Source: Psilocybe azurescens (Eukaryota; Basidiomycota; Agaricomycetes; Agaricales; Agrocybaceae). Taken from it: a stretch of DNA of 64,000 bases. The notes beneath the pieces were generated by a model. It was not told the DNA's origin and did not search any database. It worked only from the letters and a program-made list of their open reading frames with translations. The stretch is taken from contig JAJIRX010000032.1 in NCBI GenBank assembly GCA_023853785.1, positions 248,001-312,000 of the forward strand. The letters run 5' to 3'. Position numbers and translations under genes: made by a program. Below are positions 1 through 12,092 of this stretch, in pieces (the first letter of the stretch is position 1; every line of letters starts with the position of its first letter).

Positions 1-1380
1 GCTAAGGCTGGAGCAGAAGTTGATAACGACTCGTTTGGAGAAGTCTTCAATTCTTCCACCTAGAAAACCACGTCAGGTCAGTTTTGAATAATGTATTATC
101 CGCAGAGCAAACTTACCTTCAGCGCCAAATCCTCCCTCAACCCAGATAGTTCTTTTATCTCGCTTTCAATTTGCGCATTTGACATGTTCTGCACATAGTC
201 ATCTCGAGCCAAACGCTTATGTGATGATTTGCCTTTCCCTTTCGAGTCCTTGACATCCTCTGTCAATGGCGATAGCTGTCCTGCAAGACCACTTCTGAGT
301 TCAGTCAACCTGTTCTCTACACTTTGTTGAGCCTTTTCGGCATGTGCAATAGCATCGGACAGACGTCCTGAAGTAAGATCCAAAACCATACTCAATTTGT
401 AATGAGCTTCGGCAATTTGACGAGATGAACGGGGCAGTAGGTCGATCTTGAGTTCCAGACCGGCCTCGTAGTCTGTAATAGCTTGGTCGAACTTTTCTAT
501 GAAGAGAGGGTCGCATGTGTTAAATTTGAGATGGAAACCCCACAAATAGCGTTCTCCGTACCTGTCTCTAGTGATACATCCCCAAGTGCGATGTAAGTAT
601 CAGCCAACTTAAGCTTCACTTCTTCGTCGTCTTCGTCATCCTTTTGCCTGTCGTAGATAGCGCGAGCGAGATCAAGCACTTCCCATGCAGCGTTAAAATC
701 ATCTTCAGGTTCACCGTCCTCCTCTTCCTCTTCTTCGCCACCGTCCTCCTCGTCCTCCTGCTCTTCAGCAGCCTTTCCAAACAGGTCAACGGGGTGGTCT
801 TCGTCATCTCCCGCGTCCTCCGCGTCTCCTGAAAATGATAGAATGGGGCCATTTTGTTTTGCGCCAGATCCCGAAGCTGAGAATAGCCAAAGATAAGTAG
901 GCGACTCACGGATGATAGATCCACATGCACGCACCTTTGTTCTGTTCCTCGATCGATTCCTCCGTTTGTTCTTTCCCTAAGACAGTGCTCTGTGCAATGG
1001 CATTCTCGAGCAGAGCTTTCCCGTAGGCGAAATAGAGGTCTGCGATCTCCGGCGCATTCTCGCCGCTTTGCTGGGTACTGTCAAAGAAGCCAAAAAAAAA
1101 AAAAAGCGTAAGAAATCCGCGATCCTTACGACGCGACTGATTAGTCAAAATTCTCAAAGGACGCGACTTACGCGAGTTCAAGGGCAGTAGCGTAGTGATC
1201 TATAGCTTGCTCGTATTTCTTCAGGGCAAACGCGCGTTTGGCTTGTTCTATAGAGCTTTCCAGTGTGACAGTGGCAGTGGCAGAGTCAGAGGTGCCCGTT
1301 TTCGTTGATCTGTTAAAGAATACTCGCGTCGGATTTACTGAACAAATATAGGTATCTTCCACTGCAACTCACGAGCTCAT
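1..1380 (-). CDS. NASP/Sim3/Hif1-type histone chaperone (partial)
   Basis: A TPR histone chaperone of the NASP family (yeast Hif1, fission yeast Sim3), which binds H3-H4 in the nucleus and hands them to assembly factors. The first exon is only 8 bases (ATGAGCTC, 1373-1380) and splices to an exon starting at 1309. TPR segments follow: AFALKKYEQAIDHYATALEL, then PEIADLYFAYGKALLENAI, then a Glu/Asp-rich insert, then LADTYIALGDVSLET joined to KFDQAITDYEAGLELK. An acidic insert inside the TPR array is typical of the family. The last visible exon (1-60) is still open, so the C-terminus lies outside the window. Two acceptors for the acidic exon (near 882 and near 830) both keep frame. The family assignment is firm; which orthologue name applies is inference. 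Confidence 0.87.
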
Positions 1381-1739
1381 AATAGATATAGACTTGGGAA
1401 GAGGTGAAGTAAAATGTGCAAAGTGCAAGAGAGTAAAAGAGGAACTTGATGGTGAGAAAGTGTCACGGTGACAGTAGTTATATATGTTTGAGGGGAGTGG
1501 CCATGGACAAAAAGCGTGACGACAAACTAAGAACCTACGTGTCTGCTAATTAATATGAATGGGATATACAAAAGTCAAAATAAAGTGAATAAAACTGTGA
1601 AGAGAAGAATTACATGGCCAAAAAGTCCCAATGATCCAAGAAGCAAAACAAAGAAAAAGAGAATCCCTGAGGAAAACTCGTTCTACAGCGGTCGACACAC
1701 AAAGTATTCAATAATACCAGAACGAATGGAAGGTATGCA
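1381..1739. other. Intergenic, NASP promoter side and AP180 3' side
   Basis: No gene seen. The sequence is A-rich and holds the upstream region of the NASP gene and the downstream region of the adaptor gene; both are transcribed leftward. A short plus-strand ORF at 1555-1743 is Lys-rich and has no recognisable feature. Confidence 0.5.
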
Positions 1740-4700
1740 TTAAAGTATCATATCAACGAGTTCGTTGCGCTTTGCTGTTGCTGTTGATTTCCTTGCACTC
1801 CAGTGCTGAAAGGTTGAGATGAACCGAAATTCATGGCAGGCGATGGTTGGAAACTGGAAAAGATGGAACGCCGGCACCAGCAGCCATCGATGCTCTGAAC
1901 GGGTTAGCTGACCCTCCTCCTGTGGTTTGAGGCCGTAGGCCAACTCAAGGGTGGAGCCAAACGAACTACCAAACCCTCCAGTTGCACCTGTAGGTTGAGT
2001 GTTCAAGAAAGCGTAATTATTTGCAGGAGCGCCGTTCGCTGGTGAAGCAGGAGTAGAGGAGAACGTGTTTCCACCTGCAGGAGAACTGGGCCCTCTGGTG
2101 GATGGCAAACCACTTAATGAAGGTGTAGTTGGAGCAGACCCTGGAATCGTAGGTAGTGCTTCCATTAAAGAGGCACCAAATGACGATGATGGCTTGAATG
2201 GCTTCAATCCCGAAAACCCCGTCATTTGTGGCTTTACAATAGAGATTGATGAGGTCTGTGTCGACGGTGAGGTCGAGGTATTTGTGGCACCAGTAGATTG
2301 AGTCGGTGGTAATGATGAGAAGAGCGAATCTGAATACGTCGAGCCTGTTGCTGTCGTCGAGCTCCCAGTAAAAGAAGAGGTAGATGTGGTCGACGTGTTA
2401 GGTTTCGAAGATTTCGAAAAGGCAAACGAAGATGCCACACTAGATAGATCGGTGGCACCGGGGTTTAATGAACTGCTATTGTAATTAAAGTTACTGAACC
2501 CAGTTGCCTGTGGTTGCTGCTGCTGCGCCTGTGGTGATGTCTGATTTGGTTGAGGATTTATTTGGTTTGTGTTAGTGTTAGATATGCCAAAGGAAGATAA
2601 TTCAAAGAGTGTGGGCTGCTTGGGCACAGGAGGCGGAGGAACCGTAATTGGCCCGAAAGGATTCTTTGTTCCTGTTTGATGTGTTTTGACTGGCTGGGGA
2701 GTAGAGGAAAGAGCAGATCCAGTTGAAGTGAGTGGTGTAGAGGCCGGGCGCGCGGGTGTACTGCTCATCCCCGTAGTGCCGAAGAATGAAGGCTTGGGAG
2801 CCATAAACGACGATGACGAGGTTGGACCCGATACTGGTGAGGAGAATGCAGATGCATTAGAGGTAGTCGAATTTGGGCTCAACATTGAAGCCTGATTTGA
2901 CTGAACATTGGGTGTTTGATTGCCAAACGACGGGCTTTGAGAACTCGTGCCACCGAATAGAGCCATCCCTGTACTTTGTGGCATAAGCATACTTTGTCGA
3001 AAAGGATTGGCACCGGTAGTCTGAGGTTGAAGAAAACCGCTTTGTTGGGGCCGCAAGAAGCCGGTTTGTTGGGGCTGTGGCGTCTGTGTTAATAGGAAGC
3101 CGGTTTGCTGAGGCTGCTGTGTCTGTATCTGTGGCTGCAAGAAACCGGTTTGCTGTGGTTGTTGCGTTTGCGGTTGGGAGAAATTGCCCTGTTGAGAGTT
3201 TTGTACTTGTTGTAGAATCCCTTGTTGAGGTTGCTGAGTAGGTTGTTGCTGAACAAATCCTGTAGGCTGAGGAGGCAGATAGGACGAAAAGGGTCTGTGC
3301 CCTGTTGGCTGTGGGACTTGGGGAGATAAGAAATTGGCAAACGGATTCGGTTGTTGAGGTGCAACAAATCCAGTAGGTTGGAAGGCAAGTTGAGGAGGTT
3401 GCATGAAGGGTTGTGCGGTTGGCATTTGACCAAAGGGATTTGAAGCTTGTTGGTGAAAGTAGGCCGTGCTCGGGCTGGCAACGAAAATGAATGCTCGAAA
3501 TCTCAAGCTGAAATAACATGATGAATTCTTACCTATTAGTTTGTGGATTAAACATTGTGGGTTGGCTTTCGTCAATAGACGAAAAGAAGTCAATAACGTC
3601 TTTATTTTCTCCTGTTTGGGGAGTTTCTTCTTTGAGTGGGATTTTAGATGATGACGCCTCAGTAGCTTTGCCATTGACTGTAGCTAAATGCAATTTCTTT
3701 GATTAGTTGTTTTCAAAGATCCCATCAAGATCAGATACTCACCTGATTTGACTTGTCTTCCATTGGTTCCTGACTTCGATCCACCCTCAGCAGCGGCCAT
3801 GTTCGTCTTATATTCAATCCGATTTTGTTCAAAGTTTGAGTCGTCGAGATACTCTTGAAGAGCACCGGCTAAAGAAACAGGAGCCTAAAACCTATTCAAC
3901 AAGATTGTCCAACCAACTGATACCCGAATACGTACATGCTTCAAATTTGGTATGGAGACATTTAATAGGTTCTGTAACTTTTGGCGACGCCGAGGTATTC
4001 GACCACGTATTCTGTCTGCTTGCAGAAGTGGCGATATATTTTGAGTGCTTCAGTTGCATCCACATGCGACATTTCGAAATAATGCTCTGGAAAAATTGCG
4101 TTTAGGCAGGTTAGATATATTATGTGTTAAAGACGGACCTAAAACGTTTATGACGCCTTCATTCCCAGCTTGGAAGAGAATGAGGAGGTCTTTTACTAGC
4201 ATGCGCAATGCAGTTATTGTCAATTCATCCTCCAAGTCGTCAAGGTAGAACTACATGATTAGATTAGCATGAGAAGCAATGTTGATAACAGAGGTAAAAT
4301 TATTCATACACGGCATTCAACCAAGGCATCTATCATGCTATGAACAGCTCTAGTTTCTCGCAGCAAACCTTTCTCGACTGTCATAGATCGTAGTTTCCTC
4401 CCCATAATTGTTTTGCTTCTGGCAGGAGCGGAGGCATTGAGTTTGGTTTTCCGACCTCGATATCCGTCTTCTTCGATAGACTGCGAGTTACGCATGTCCC
4501 GGTTGCTTTCCGCTTGTACCCGCACGGCATCATGTTTAAGGTCTTTGTAAGCCCGAATTCTAGAATCAAGATAGAGCGCGTAGTTTTGCAAGTTTTGAGG
4601 AGCAGCGTATCCTGTAGAAGACATATAGGTTGTGTGGAACATGAGCTAGAGTACGTTATGCACTAACCTTCCCAATTCCCAGCAGATATGTTGCGCAGGC

Positions 4701-5077
4701 GAAGGATCTCCGAGGATGACAAATAGGATAGAACATTATCCGTGGCCCCATTGCGTATCATTGTGTGAAGTACGATCAATGCCTTGAACGCTACCTATTC
4801 AATTGGGTAACAATTTAGAAAACTGAATATACAGAGCGACTGAGAATGTAGCGCACAATAGCATTTGGTTCTCGTAGGCGAGGGGACAGAGCTTTGCATA
4901 CATCGTGGACAGCGCCGTCATCGGACCAGGTCGCGGCAATGATAGGGTCAATGTACTGAAAATGAGACATGATCAGTCAAACTGCTGAACAAGAGGATTT
5001 GTAGTGTTCACTTTAGCCTTTGGCGGTGCAGCTTTTGGTTTGCAGGCCAATTTCACGACCTTGTCGTAGCTCGACAT
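1740..5077 (-). CDS. AP180/CALM-type clathrin adaptor (ANTH domain)
   Basis: Endocytic adaptor of the yeast Yap1801/1802 class, which binds PI(4,5)P2, clathrin and EH-domain proteins at the plasma membrane. It starts MSSYDKVVKLACKPKAAPPK at 5077. The ANTH domain is spread over several exons down to about 3780: YIDPIIAATWSDDGAVHDVC, ALYLDSRIRAYKDLKHD, ALRMLVKDLLILFQAG, EHYFEMSHVDATEALKIY. The rest is a Gln/Pro/Thr-rich disordered tail with at least four NPF motifs (EH ligands) and repeated QTGF units. Six segments fit [LIVM]xxQxTG, for example LAFQPTG and LMPQSTG, the known target pattern of Ark1/Prk1 kinases. Near the end the frame changes twice (about 1926 and 1858): an ANPFRASM segment and a final Gln-rich segment lie in other frames, so the true C-terminus is probably not the one at 1740. 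Confidence 0.9.
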
Positions 5078-6046
5078 GTTCACGAATTGCTCAAGGCGCG
5101 GGACTCTCGTTCATCATGCAATCAAGGGTTACCCTTTCAAACTCAGCAAGTCATGTGTCCCTGTTGTCTTGGCACTCTTTCAGTTTCAAACTTAAACTAA
5201 TGAACTTACAATCTAATCTTTGGACTATACCTACGGGGTCTACACAACACCGCATCTTGACTCTGAGAATGAGCTCCCATATTTGCCCTCAGGCCGACAA
5301 CGAAGATGAAAAGTATCTGGAGAAGAAGAAATACACATTGCCATCGTTCGTCACTACACAGATTAAGAAAATAGGTTTGTTGCAGGTTTGACCAAAGGGT
5401 AGGCAAACACTGCCCTAGTTGTTTGAGATGATAGTGAAGAGCAGCTCATAACTTTTCTGTACTCTTGATAGGTTAATAGTTACCAATCGCGACAAGCATC
5501 GGAAAACGAACTGCGAAACTCGCAGCTAGAGCTGTGAGACGAACTTGAAGCAGCAACAGTCGGCAGACCGAATCTTATGCTAAATAGGTTGGTCACAACT
5601 GCTATACACCATTTATAAACCTTCAGACGCAAAATCGCAACAGTATTGCGCTGGAGAGGTGAGGTGCTGAGGTAAGCCACTACGCCGATGTCGACACCGC
5701 GTTTAGGTGATTGTTTTATTTCAAGACTTCCCGGTTTAAACTAATATTTATCTGAGGTATGCTTAGGGTAAATGAAGAAGCGTTTTTACTGTGAATGTTA
5801 CTATGACGGACGCGAATTTCAATCACTTTTAAAGTGGTGCACTTCATCACGTGTAAATGCTATAAATAATTAGTGCTAAAATTAGGACATGCACGATCCA
5901 CAAACATCATGTGACACACCGTATCATTCGCCCAACTCTCTGATCTCATTAACTCCCATCACGACCTAGATGCATAAACCTTTACATAAGGTTGTGGCAC
6001 AAACCGATTTTGAAGTTATGTCAAAACTAAGAGGTTCTTAAGGAAA
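5078..6046. other. Intergenic between AP180 gene and Helitron array
   Basis: About 970 bases without a supportable gene. The first part is the promoter side of the adaptor gene; short ORFs on both strands show no domain or composition typical of protein. The stretch ends in GGAAA directly before the left edge of the Helitron block at 6047. Confidence 0.5.
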
Positions 6047-6213
6047 CAAGCTTTATGACCCGCCGCTACGCGTCGGGGGGATTCGCTTTGCTCACCCCCT
6101 GTGCTTCACGGCAGGGTCAACAGCTTACTGGGGCTGCGCCCCCAGACCCCGCTGTCGGCGCCCTCGCCTCCTCATTGAAAAATAAATAATACCAATTACA
6201 ATTATCATACACT

Positions 6214-6380
6214 TGGGGGGGAATGAGCTTGGCTCATCCCCCCTTTTATTGACACTCCATGTCTCATAAAAATAATAATAATAGCAGCCACTCTTGGGGG
6301 ATGAGCTGCGCTCATCCCCCTTGCTTCACACCTCCTAATATAATGTGTAGGAGGGGATGAGCTGCGCTCACCCCCTCCCC
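6214..6380. repeat. Cluster of three imperfect palindromes (ATGAGC..GCTCAT hairpins)
   Basis: Three hairpins at about 6214-6243, 6296-6320 and 6351-6377, each a run of G, then ATGAGC, a 2-3 base loop, GCTCA(T), and a run of C. The same family recurs near the 3' end of the other two Helitron units. Another GC hairpin (GGGGCTGCGCCCC) lies at about 6138-6153 and is present in all three units. Confidence 0.8.
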
Positions 6381-7045
6381 TACTTCACAGCCTGCTGGAG
6401 TTGCACTCTTGCACCTCACTATGGAGGCACACAGCATCTCCATAGTCAAATTATATATACTCACAGTCAATAATAGTGAAAAATACACAAATATATATAT
6501 ACAGAACCAAATATTCTGTGTCTATTAAATATTTCTTTGCTTCTACAATCTCAAATTAAAATTTCAAATCATATTACACCCACTCCAACTAATTCACAGT
6601 ATCTTTGCCACCATGCCTGTTTTAATATCCACACCCCTGTCCATGTCCACTCCCAATGAATCATCATCCTACTTTATATCTTATATATAATACTGCACTA
6701 CTCATTGACTACTTACAAATCCCCATATGCACAGCACCTGTGGCACTGTGCTATTTTAAATTTCATACCTTATACTCTTTCTCTTCACAATTAAATAGTC
6801 CTGAACATTAATCACGTTAATCTACATACAACCTATAGTACTTTAAATTTTAAATCTCAATTCTCACACCCAATACTTAATAATATATTCATTTTTTCAA
6901 GTGTAAAGCACACTGGAGCTTTATCCTCAAATAAATAATTTTATCACCTGTACAGCATTGTACACTGCTTATTTCCAATTACAAAATCATGTCTCAATAC
7001 TATCTTTCCATCCACATCTTTATTTAAATAGAACCAACACACCCA

Positions 7046-7050
7046 CAAAT
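7046..7050. repeat. Target site duplication CAAAT (left)
   Basis: CAAAT immediately before the left LTR; the same five bases follow the right LTR at 13800-13804. Five bases is the usual Ty3/gypsy duplication length. Confidence 0.9.
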
Positions 7051-7549
7051 TGTTACGACTTCAAGCTTATATTCACGTGCGTGGATAAAGCCGACAGTCA
7101 AGTAGTCAAGAACAGCAAGTTCCAAGCGGTGTTAAGTAAGAGGAGGTTAGATTCTCAAGAACTAGCTAAAGAATACAGTGGATCCTTCCTGGTATAAATA
7201 CTATGAACCGCACAGCAAGTTGAAACGAGTTTGAATGTTCATCAGCAGATGTATATAAGAATAGAGGAAACAGATCAAGTGTTCATCGAAAGATGTATTA
7301 TAAAAGATAGAAGTGAAAGTCCATCAAAGATATGATGGAGTTTCGTAGATATGATGGAAAGCAAAGTTCATCAGAACATACGATGATGTATCAATGATGT
7401 GACGGATGACAAAGAAAAGGGAAAAGAAAAGAAAAGAAAAGACTTGTTGTAACAATCACATGATGTTGTCCATCATGTGACAGGAAGGTTTTATATACGA
7501 AAAGGAAAAGAAAAAGGAAAAGCAAAAAGAAAATAAAGTGTCCATAACA
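7051..7549 (-). repeat. 3' LTR of the chromovirus (left copy)
   Basis: 499 bases with TG..CA ends (TGTTACGAC...CCATAACA on the plus strand). In the element's direction it begins TGTTATGGACAC and contains TATATAAAACC at about 7489-7499, a likely TATA element. Just after that is an inverted repeat CACATGATG / CATCATGTG with a 5-base loop. Several GATGTA/CATCA repeats fill the centre. Confidence 0.93.
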
Positions 7550-7552
7550 TTA

Positions 7553-7561
7553 CCCCCTTCT
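7553..7561 (-). promoter_or_regulatory. Polypurine tract
   Basis: AGAAGGGGG on the minus strand, three bases before the 3' LTR start (TGTTATGG). Position and composition fit the plus-strand primer of an LTR retrotransposon. Confidence 0.75.
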
Positions 7562-8101
7562 AAGGTTCGACTGTCCCAGTCGAATGGTCTTCAGTATCCA
7601 TAGGGTTCTCCGGTATTGTTTGCGATGCCAACGTCATCCGTGGGGTCGTCATAATCAAAGTAATCGCTTCTGTGAGGAGAGTCGTTACGCTTGAAAGGAC
7701 AGTATCTTGTTGTATGTCCTGGTCCTCGGCGGTGGCAGTGGTTGCAGGTGAGTTGTTCTGTGGGGGTGTCGTGCGGTGTTTGATGAGCACGTGTTTGATG
7801 GCTCGTTCGAAACCCTTGAGTTGAAGACGTTTGAGGGAGTCGGTGGCGGCTTTGTGGTGGACTCGGACTCTCGCCTGTTTGACTGCGATGTCCGCCCTCG
7901 ATGATTCGTATTTCGCCAGATAAATAGTTGAAGAATTCAAGTTCTCGTTCGATAAAGGGGGGGCAAAGGGCTTGACGTCGTATCGGTTTTCGGCATTTTC
8001 AAGATTTCAAGTAGTTCGTAGACGGAGAGAGTATTAAAAAGTTGAGACGATGTAGTAGTAGATTGGGGAACAGATGAGGCACGAGCAGTGGAATGAGACA
8101 T
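7560..8101 (-). CDS. Chromovirus extra ORF downstream of pol (function unknown)
   Basis: Starts MSHSTARASSVPQSTTTSS at 8101 and ends TEDHSTGTVEP at 7560, next to the polypurine tract. It is read in two or three frames: breaks lie near a run of A and near the run of seven C/G at about 7957. The protein would be about 180 residues, Ser/Thr-rich at the start, with a Lys/Arg-containing helix-like middle (KRLQLKGFERAIKHVLIKH). It has no signal peptide or membrane segment, so nothing suggests an envelope. I do not recognise it. Confidence 0.45.
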
Positions 8102-8150
8102 TGTTGGATATCGATGTTTGTTGCCTAGAAGTGTAGCGACTTGACCTTTC

Positions 8151-8294
8151 TTATAGCCTTTGTTGCCAGTCCGGGTCTAAGTTTTCCTTGAGCTGGGAAA
8201 TCCGCAGTTGATACTCTAGATTTTGGTCATGCGCCATTGCTGCGCATCTTTCCTTGAGTTCATTGTGTGCTTGTTTCTCCGCATCTTGAGACAT
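8151..8294 (-). CDS. Small chromovirus ORF, 47 residues
   Basis: Intact reading frame MSQDAEKQAHNELKERCA..., charged and likely helical (coiled-coil-like), ending DPDWQQRL. It lies between the chromodomain end and the extra ORF. It may be a separate small protein or part of a longer downstream gene whose frame is broken. No recognisable domain. Confidence 0.3.
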   Translation of the reverse strand: MSQDAEKQAHNELKERCAAMAHDQNLEYQLRISQLKENLDPDWQQRL

Positions 8295-8303
8295 TATGAA
8301 GCG

Positions 8304-11300
8304 CTATCTCGAGTTCTTCAAGCATTTGTTGTCGATCTTCTTGGGATTTTGGTATTTTTGTCGTGAGGAAAATAGGTTCGTGAGTGTTTTGGGGAAAGAG
8401 AGTGGACTTGACAGCGTTTGATCGAGGGAAAGGAGAGCATGTTGATTGATTGTCGAGTGAGGGAAGATGGTGGTCTTTTTACAGCTTGTGACGTGTTCGG
8501 TAAGTCTGTAAGATTTCGTTACCGGTTTCTTCAAAGACCGAAGCCGGTTCCCACGTTGCTTCGGTGATCGGATAGTCCTTCCATTTGACGTAGTATTGGT
8601 ATCCTCTTCCTCTTTTCGATGTTTGAGAATTGTCTCTATTTCCCAATGTTCTTCTTCGTTTAATATCTCTGGTGGCGGTCGAATGAAATTAGGTCCATGT
8701 GTTTCGGTCTCGTGGTATGGATTAAGAAGTGTCGCATGGAATACATCGTGAATGAGCCATCCTTTGGGGAGTTCCAGTCGATAAGTTAGGGGTCCTAAGA
8801 CTTCTTTGATCTTGAAGGGTCCTTCTCGTTTTGGTGCCATTTTCTTGTGATAATTCGTCTGTAAATTTGTCGCTTCTAGCCAAACTCTTTGTCCTTGGAT
8901 GAATGGTGTGAAGTTCGAGTTTTTCCTTTCAGCCATCCTTGTCCAGGCTAGTTCGTGGGCTGCTAGGGCTTCTTCTCGATCCTTTTGAAGATACTTCAGT
9001 CTTTCTTCTACTGAAGGAAACTTGGTGTGTTCGAATGCGGTGGGAATTCGCGATGGGGGAGTATCCAAGAATTAATTCGAATGGTGTTCTCTGTCTGTCC
9101 GCATGTCTTCGGTTATTGTGAGTGAATTCGAGGGTCCCAAGTCGTTCGTGCCAGTCTTCTGGGTGAGACGAGCAGTATATGGATAGATAGGCTTCAATCT
9201 CTTGGTTATATCGTTCTGTTGTTCCATCCGTTTGAGGGTGATAAGCAGTTGAAAATTTCGATTTTACTCCAAGGAGTTTCATTAGTTCTTTGAATGATTC
9301 AGCGGCAAATCTGGGGTCTCGATCTGATGTGAGGCTGTCTGGTAGTCCAAACCTTTTGTAGAGATTGTCCAGTAAGAGTTTGCCAGTCTTTTCAGCATCC
9401 AGTCCTTTCATTCGGCATGGAATAAGGATAAGTCCTTTTGTGTTCCCGTGATCGGTGATGCTTAGAATCGCATCAAATTCAACTTCTCCTTGCTTGTCCA
9501 GGATCGGTGGAAGGTCTGTAAGGAAGTCCATAGCACTGTCTGCAAAGGGTCGGGCTGACTTTGGTCCAGGTATCGGTATGAATGATGGGTTAGAGGGATG
9601 TCGATTTATTTTGAACTGTTGGCAGGCTAGGCACATCCTTTTATGTATTGCTTGACAAATGATCGTAATCCTGGCCACCAGTAGTGTTGTTTTACCGAAT
9701 TGAATGTTTCTAATTCTCCAGGGTGTCCGGCTGAGATAGGGTCGTGATATGATTTGACTATGTCTTTCCGTGAGGGTTTGATCTTTTGGAATGTAGGCTC
9801 GTCCTTGGTAGTATAAGATAGTTTTGCCATTCACGTTCTCTGTTTTCCATTCTCTGAGGTCGTGTTGTGCATTTGGTGGTCCTCCTTCTAATAGGGTTTT
9901 CATTGCTTCTGCTGCATTGTGGTCCAGTTTGTTCGCATTGGCAATTCTTTCCTGTAACTCGGTGTCGATTAAGTCGATGAATAGCTTTTCTGGAAGTAAG
10001 GTGATGTTTTCATTGTCATGGTCTTCTTCTGGGGTGAAATCAGGGGCGTCTTGAAAGGGTATCGGATTGAATCATTTTGTTTCCAGGTAGATGTACCAAC
10101 TTCAGATTGAATTCTGAGACATACAGAGACCAGCCGCCCTGTTGTCGGTTTAGATTTTGGGCCGATCTGAAATATGTCAAATTCTTGTGATCTGAATATA
10201 CCGTAGTCGTGTGTTCTGATCCTTGGATGTAGTGTCTCCATTCCTGTAATGATCTGATTATTCCCAGTAATTCCCTGTCGTAGATTTCGTAGTTTCTTTC
10301 GGTTGGAGAGAACGTTCTTGATATAAATGCACATGGGTGTCTTTCGCCATTTCCGTCCAGTTGAGTAAGGACTGCTCCAGAGGCATATTTTGAAGCATCA
10401 GATTCGATTTGAAATGGTTTGGCGGGGTCGGGCATCAAGAGTACCGGTTCTTCCGTGAATCGTTTCTTCAGTTCATCAAAGGCAGCTTGAGTTGTGTCAT
10501 TCCATAGAAATCCTTTGTCTTTCTTCAGGAGTTCATTTAGAGGTCGAGCTACTTCAGAGAATTTCCGGATGAATTTTCGGTAGAAGTTCCCAAAGCCCAG
10601 GAACGATTGGACTTGTTTGAGAGTAGTAGGTGCTGGCCAGTCTTGAATTCCTTTGAGTTTTGTTGGATCCATAGAGATTTTTCCTGCTTCAACAATCATT
10701 CCAAGATATTCCACTTTTCCTTGAGCAAAGAGCATTTTTCCGGTTTGAGATAGAGATCGTTTTCTCGGAGTCGTTGTAGAACCATTTTGGTGTATTTTTC
10801 CAATTCCCTCGATCTTTCGCGAAAGATTAGAATGTCGTCCATATAGATGATTACGAAGCATTGTGATATCATGTCTTCGAAGATTGAGTCCATCATGGAT
10901 TGGAAGGTTGCTGGGGAATTGCACATGCCAAAGAACATTACAGTTGGTTCGAAAAGTCCTCGGTTGGTTTTGAATGCTGCTTTCCATTGATCACCTTCTT
11001 TTATCCTGATGTTGTTGTAGCCCCATCGGATATCTAGTTTGGTGAAGAATTTTGCACCTTTCAATTTGTCCATAAGTTCTGTAATCCGTGGTAGTGGGTA
11101 AGCGTTCTTGATGGTCCAGTCGTTCAGATACCTGTAGTCTTGACAAGGTCTAAGCTTTCCATCTTTCTTTGATACAAAGAAGAAGGGAGATGCCATAGGT
11201 GATTCTGAGGGTCGAATGTATCCTTTGTCCAATTGTTCCTTTGTCCAGGTGTCCAGTTCTGTTTGTTCTGCCGGTGTGATATTGTATGCCTTGAATTTCT

Positions 11301-12012
11301 TTGGTATGAATCCTTCTTTTAACTCAATTTTATGGTCCCATGGTCTTGGTTCTGGGAATCGGTCTGCCGCTTGTTTATCGAAAAGGTCCATATATGATTG
11401 ATATTCTGGGGGAACAATTTCTTGGAGAGGTCTTGTCGGTTTCTCTGGTTCATATTGTTGGGCCAGCGTCTGTGAGGTTGTGATTTTGGTGTTAAGCCAA
11501 GTTTCTTTTATTTCGTCTTCGTTTGCATCCCCGATATATTGGATGACTAACGATTCAATTCCCTCCAATGGGTGGGTAGTCTCGATTGTTGGTGTTCGTT
11601 CGTCCGTTTCTTCTTCAATGGTGGTTTGATTTATTGTAGGCCCTTGACGTGGTTTCCAAGTTATCTGTCCGTTCCACCAGTTGATTCCTGGATTCTTTTC
11701 CTGTAGCCAAGGGAATCCTAAAATAATTTTCTGTTTTCCTAGCCCAGAGACCAGTAATTGTTCCCGATGGTTCCGGTTTCCAACCTTTAGGTCCAGGTCT
11801 ACAAATGACGAGATGGTTCCTTTCTTGTTTGGGGTTCCATCTACGTTATAAACCCGGATCGGTTTTTCCAAGGGTTGGGTTCTGAGTCCAAGTTTTTGTG
11901 CATAGTTCTGGTCAATGAATTTCCCTCCTGCTCCTGAGTCTAAGAGCGCAGAGGTTTCGGCGATTTGTGAGCCATTCTGTTTCTTGGTGGGGAATGAAAC
12001 TGGTAAAAGCAT
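8304..12012 (-). CDS. pol: Chromovirus pol (protease, RT, RNase H, integrase, chromodomain), frame-broken
   Basis: Domains in order: aspartic protease with [12 protein letters not shown] (about 11940), reverse transcriptase with [12 protein letters not shown] thumb ([27 protein letters not shown]), RNase H ([20 protein letters not shown]), integrase with HHCC zinc region ([13 protein letters not shown]), DDE core ([35 protein letters not shown]) and a C-terminal chromodomain at about 8640-8510 ([13 protein letters not shown] continuing in another frame to YYVKWKDYP and WEPASVFEE). Frames change after the YMDD region, between RNase H and integrase, within the zinc region, after the DDE core and inside the chromodomain. 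All catalytic residues named are present. Whether the breaks are real or sequence errors cannot be told here. Confidence 0.9.
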
Positions 12013-12092
12013 AGTTTTATTCTCGATTGTTGCCGTAAGTACAGATTGTATCTTCAGATAAGGAGAGACAGACGTCGTCCTGTTTCTCCACT

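Noticed and set aside
7560..8101. Extra chromovirus ORF as an envelope gene
   Set aside because: No signal peptide, membrane segment or Cys pattern is visible.
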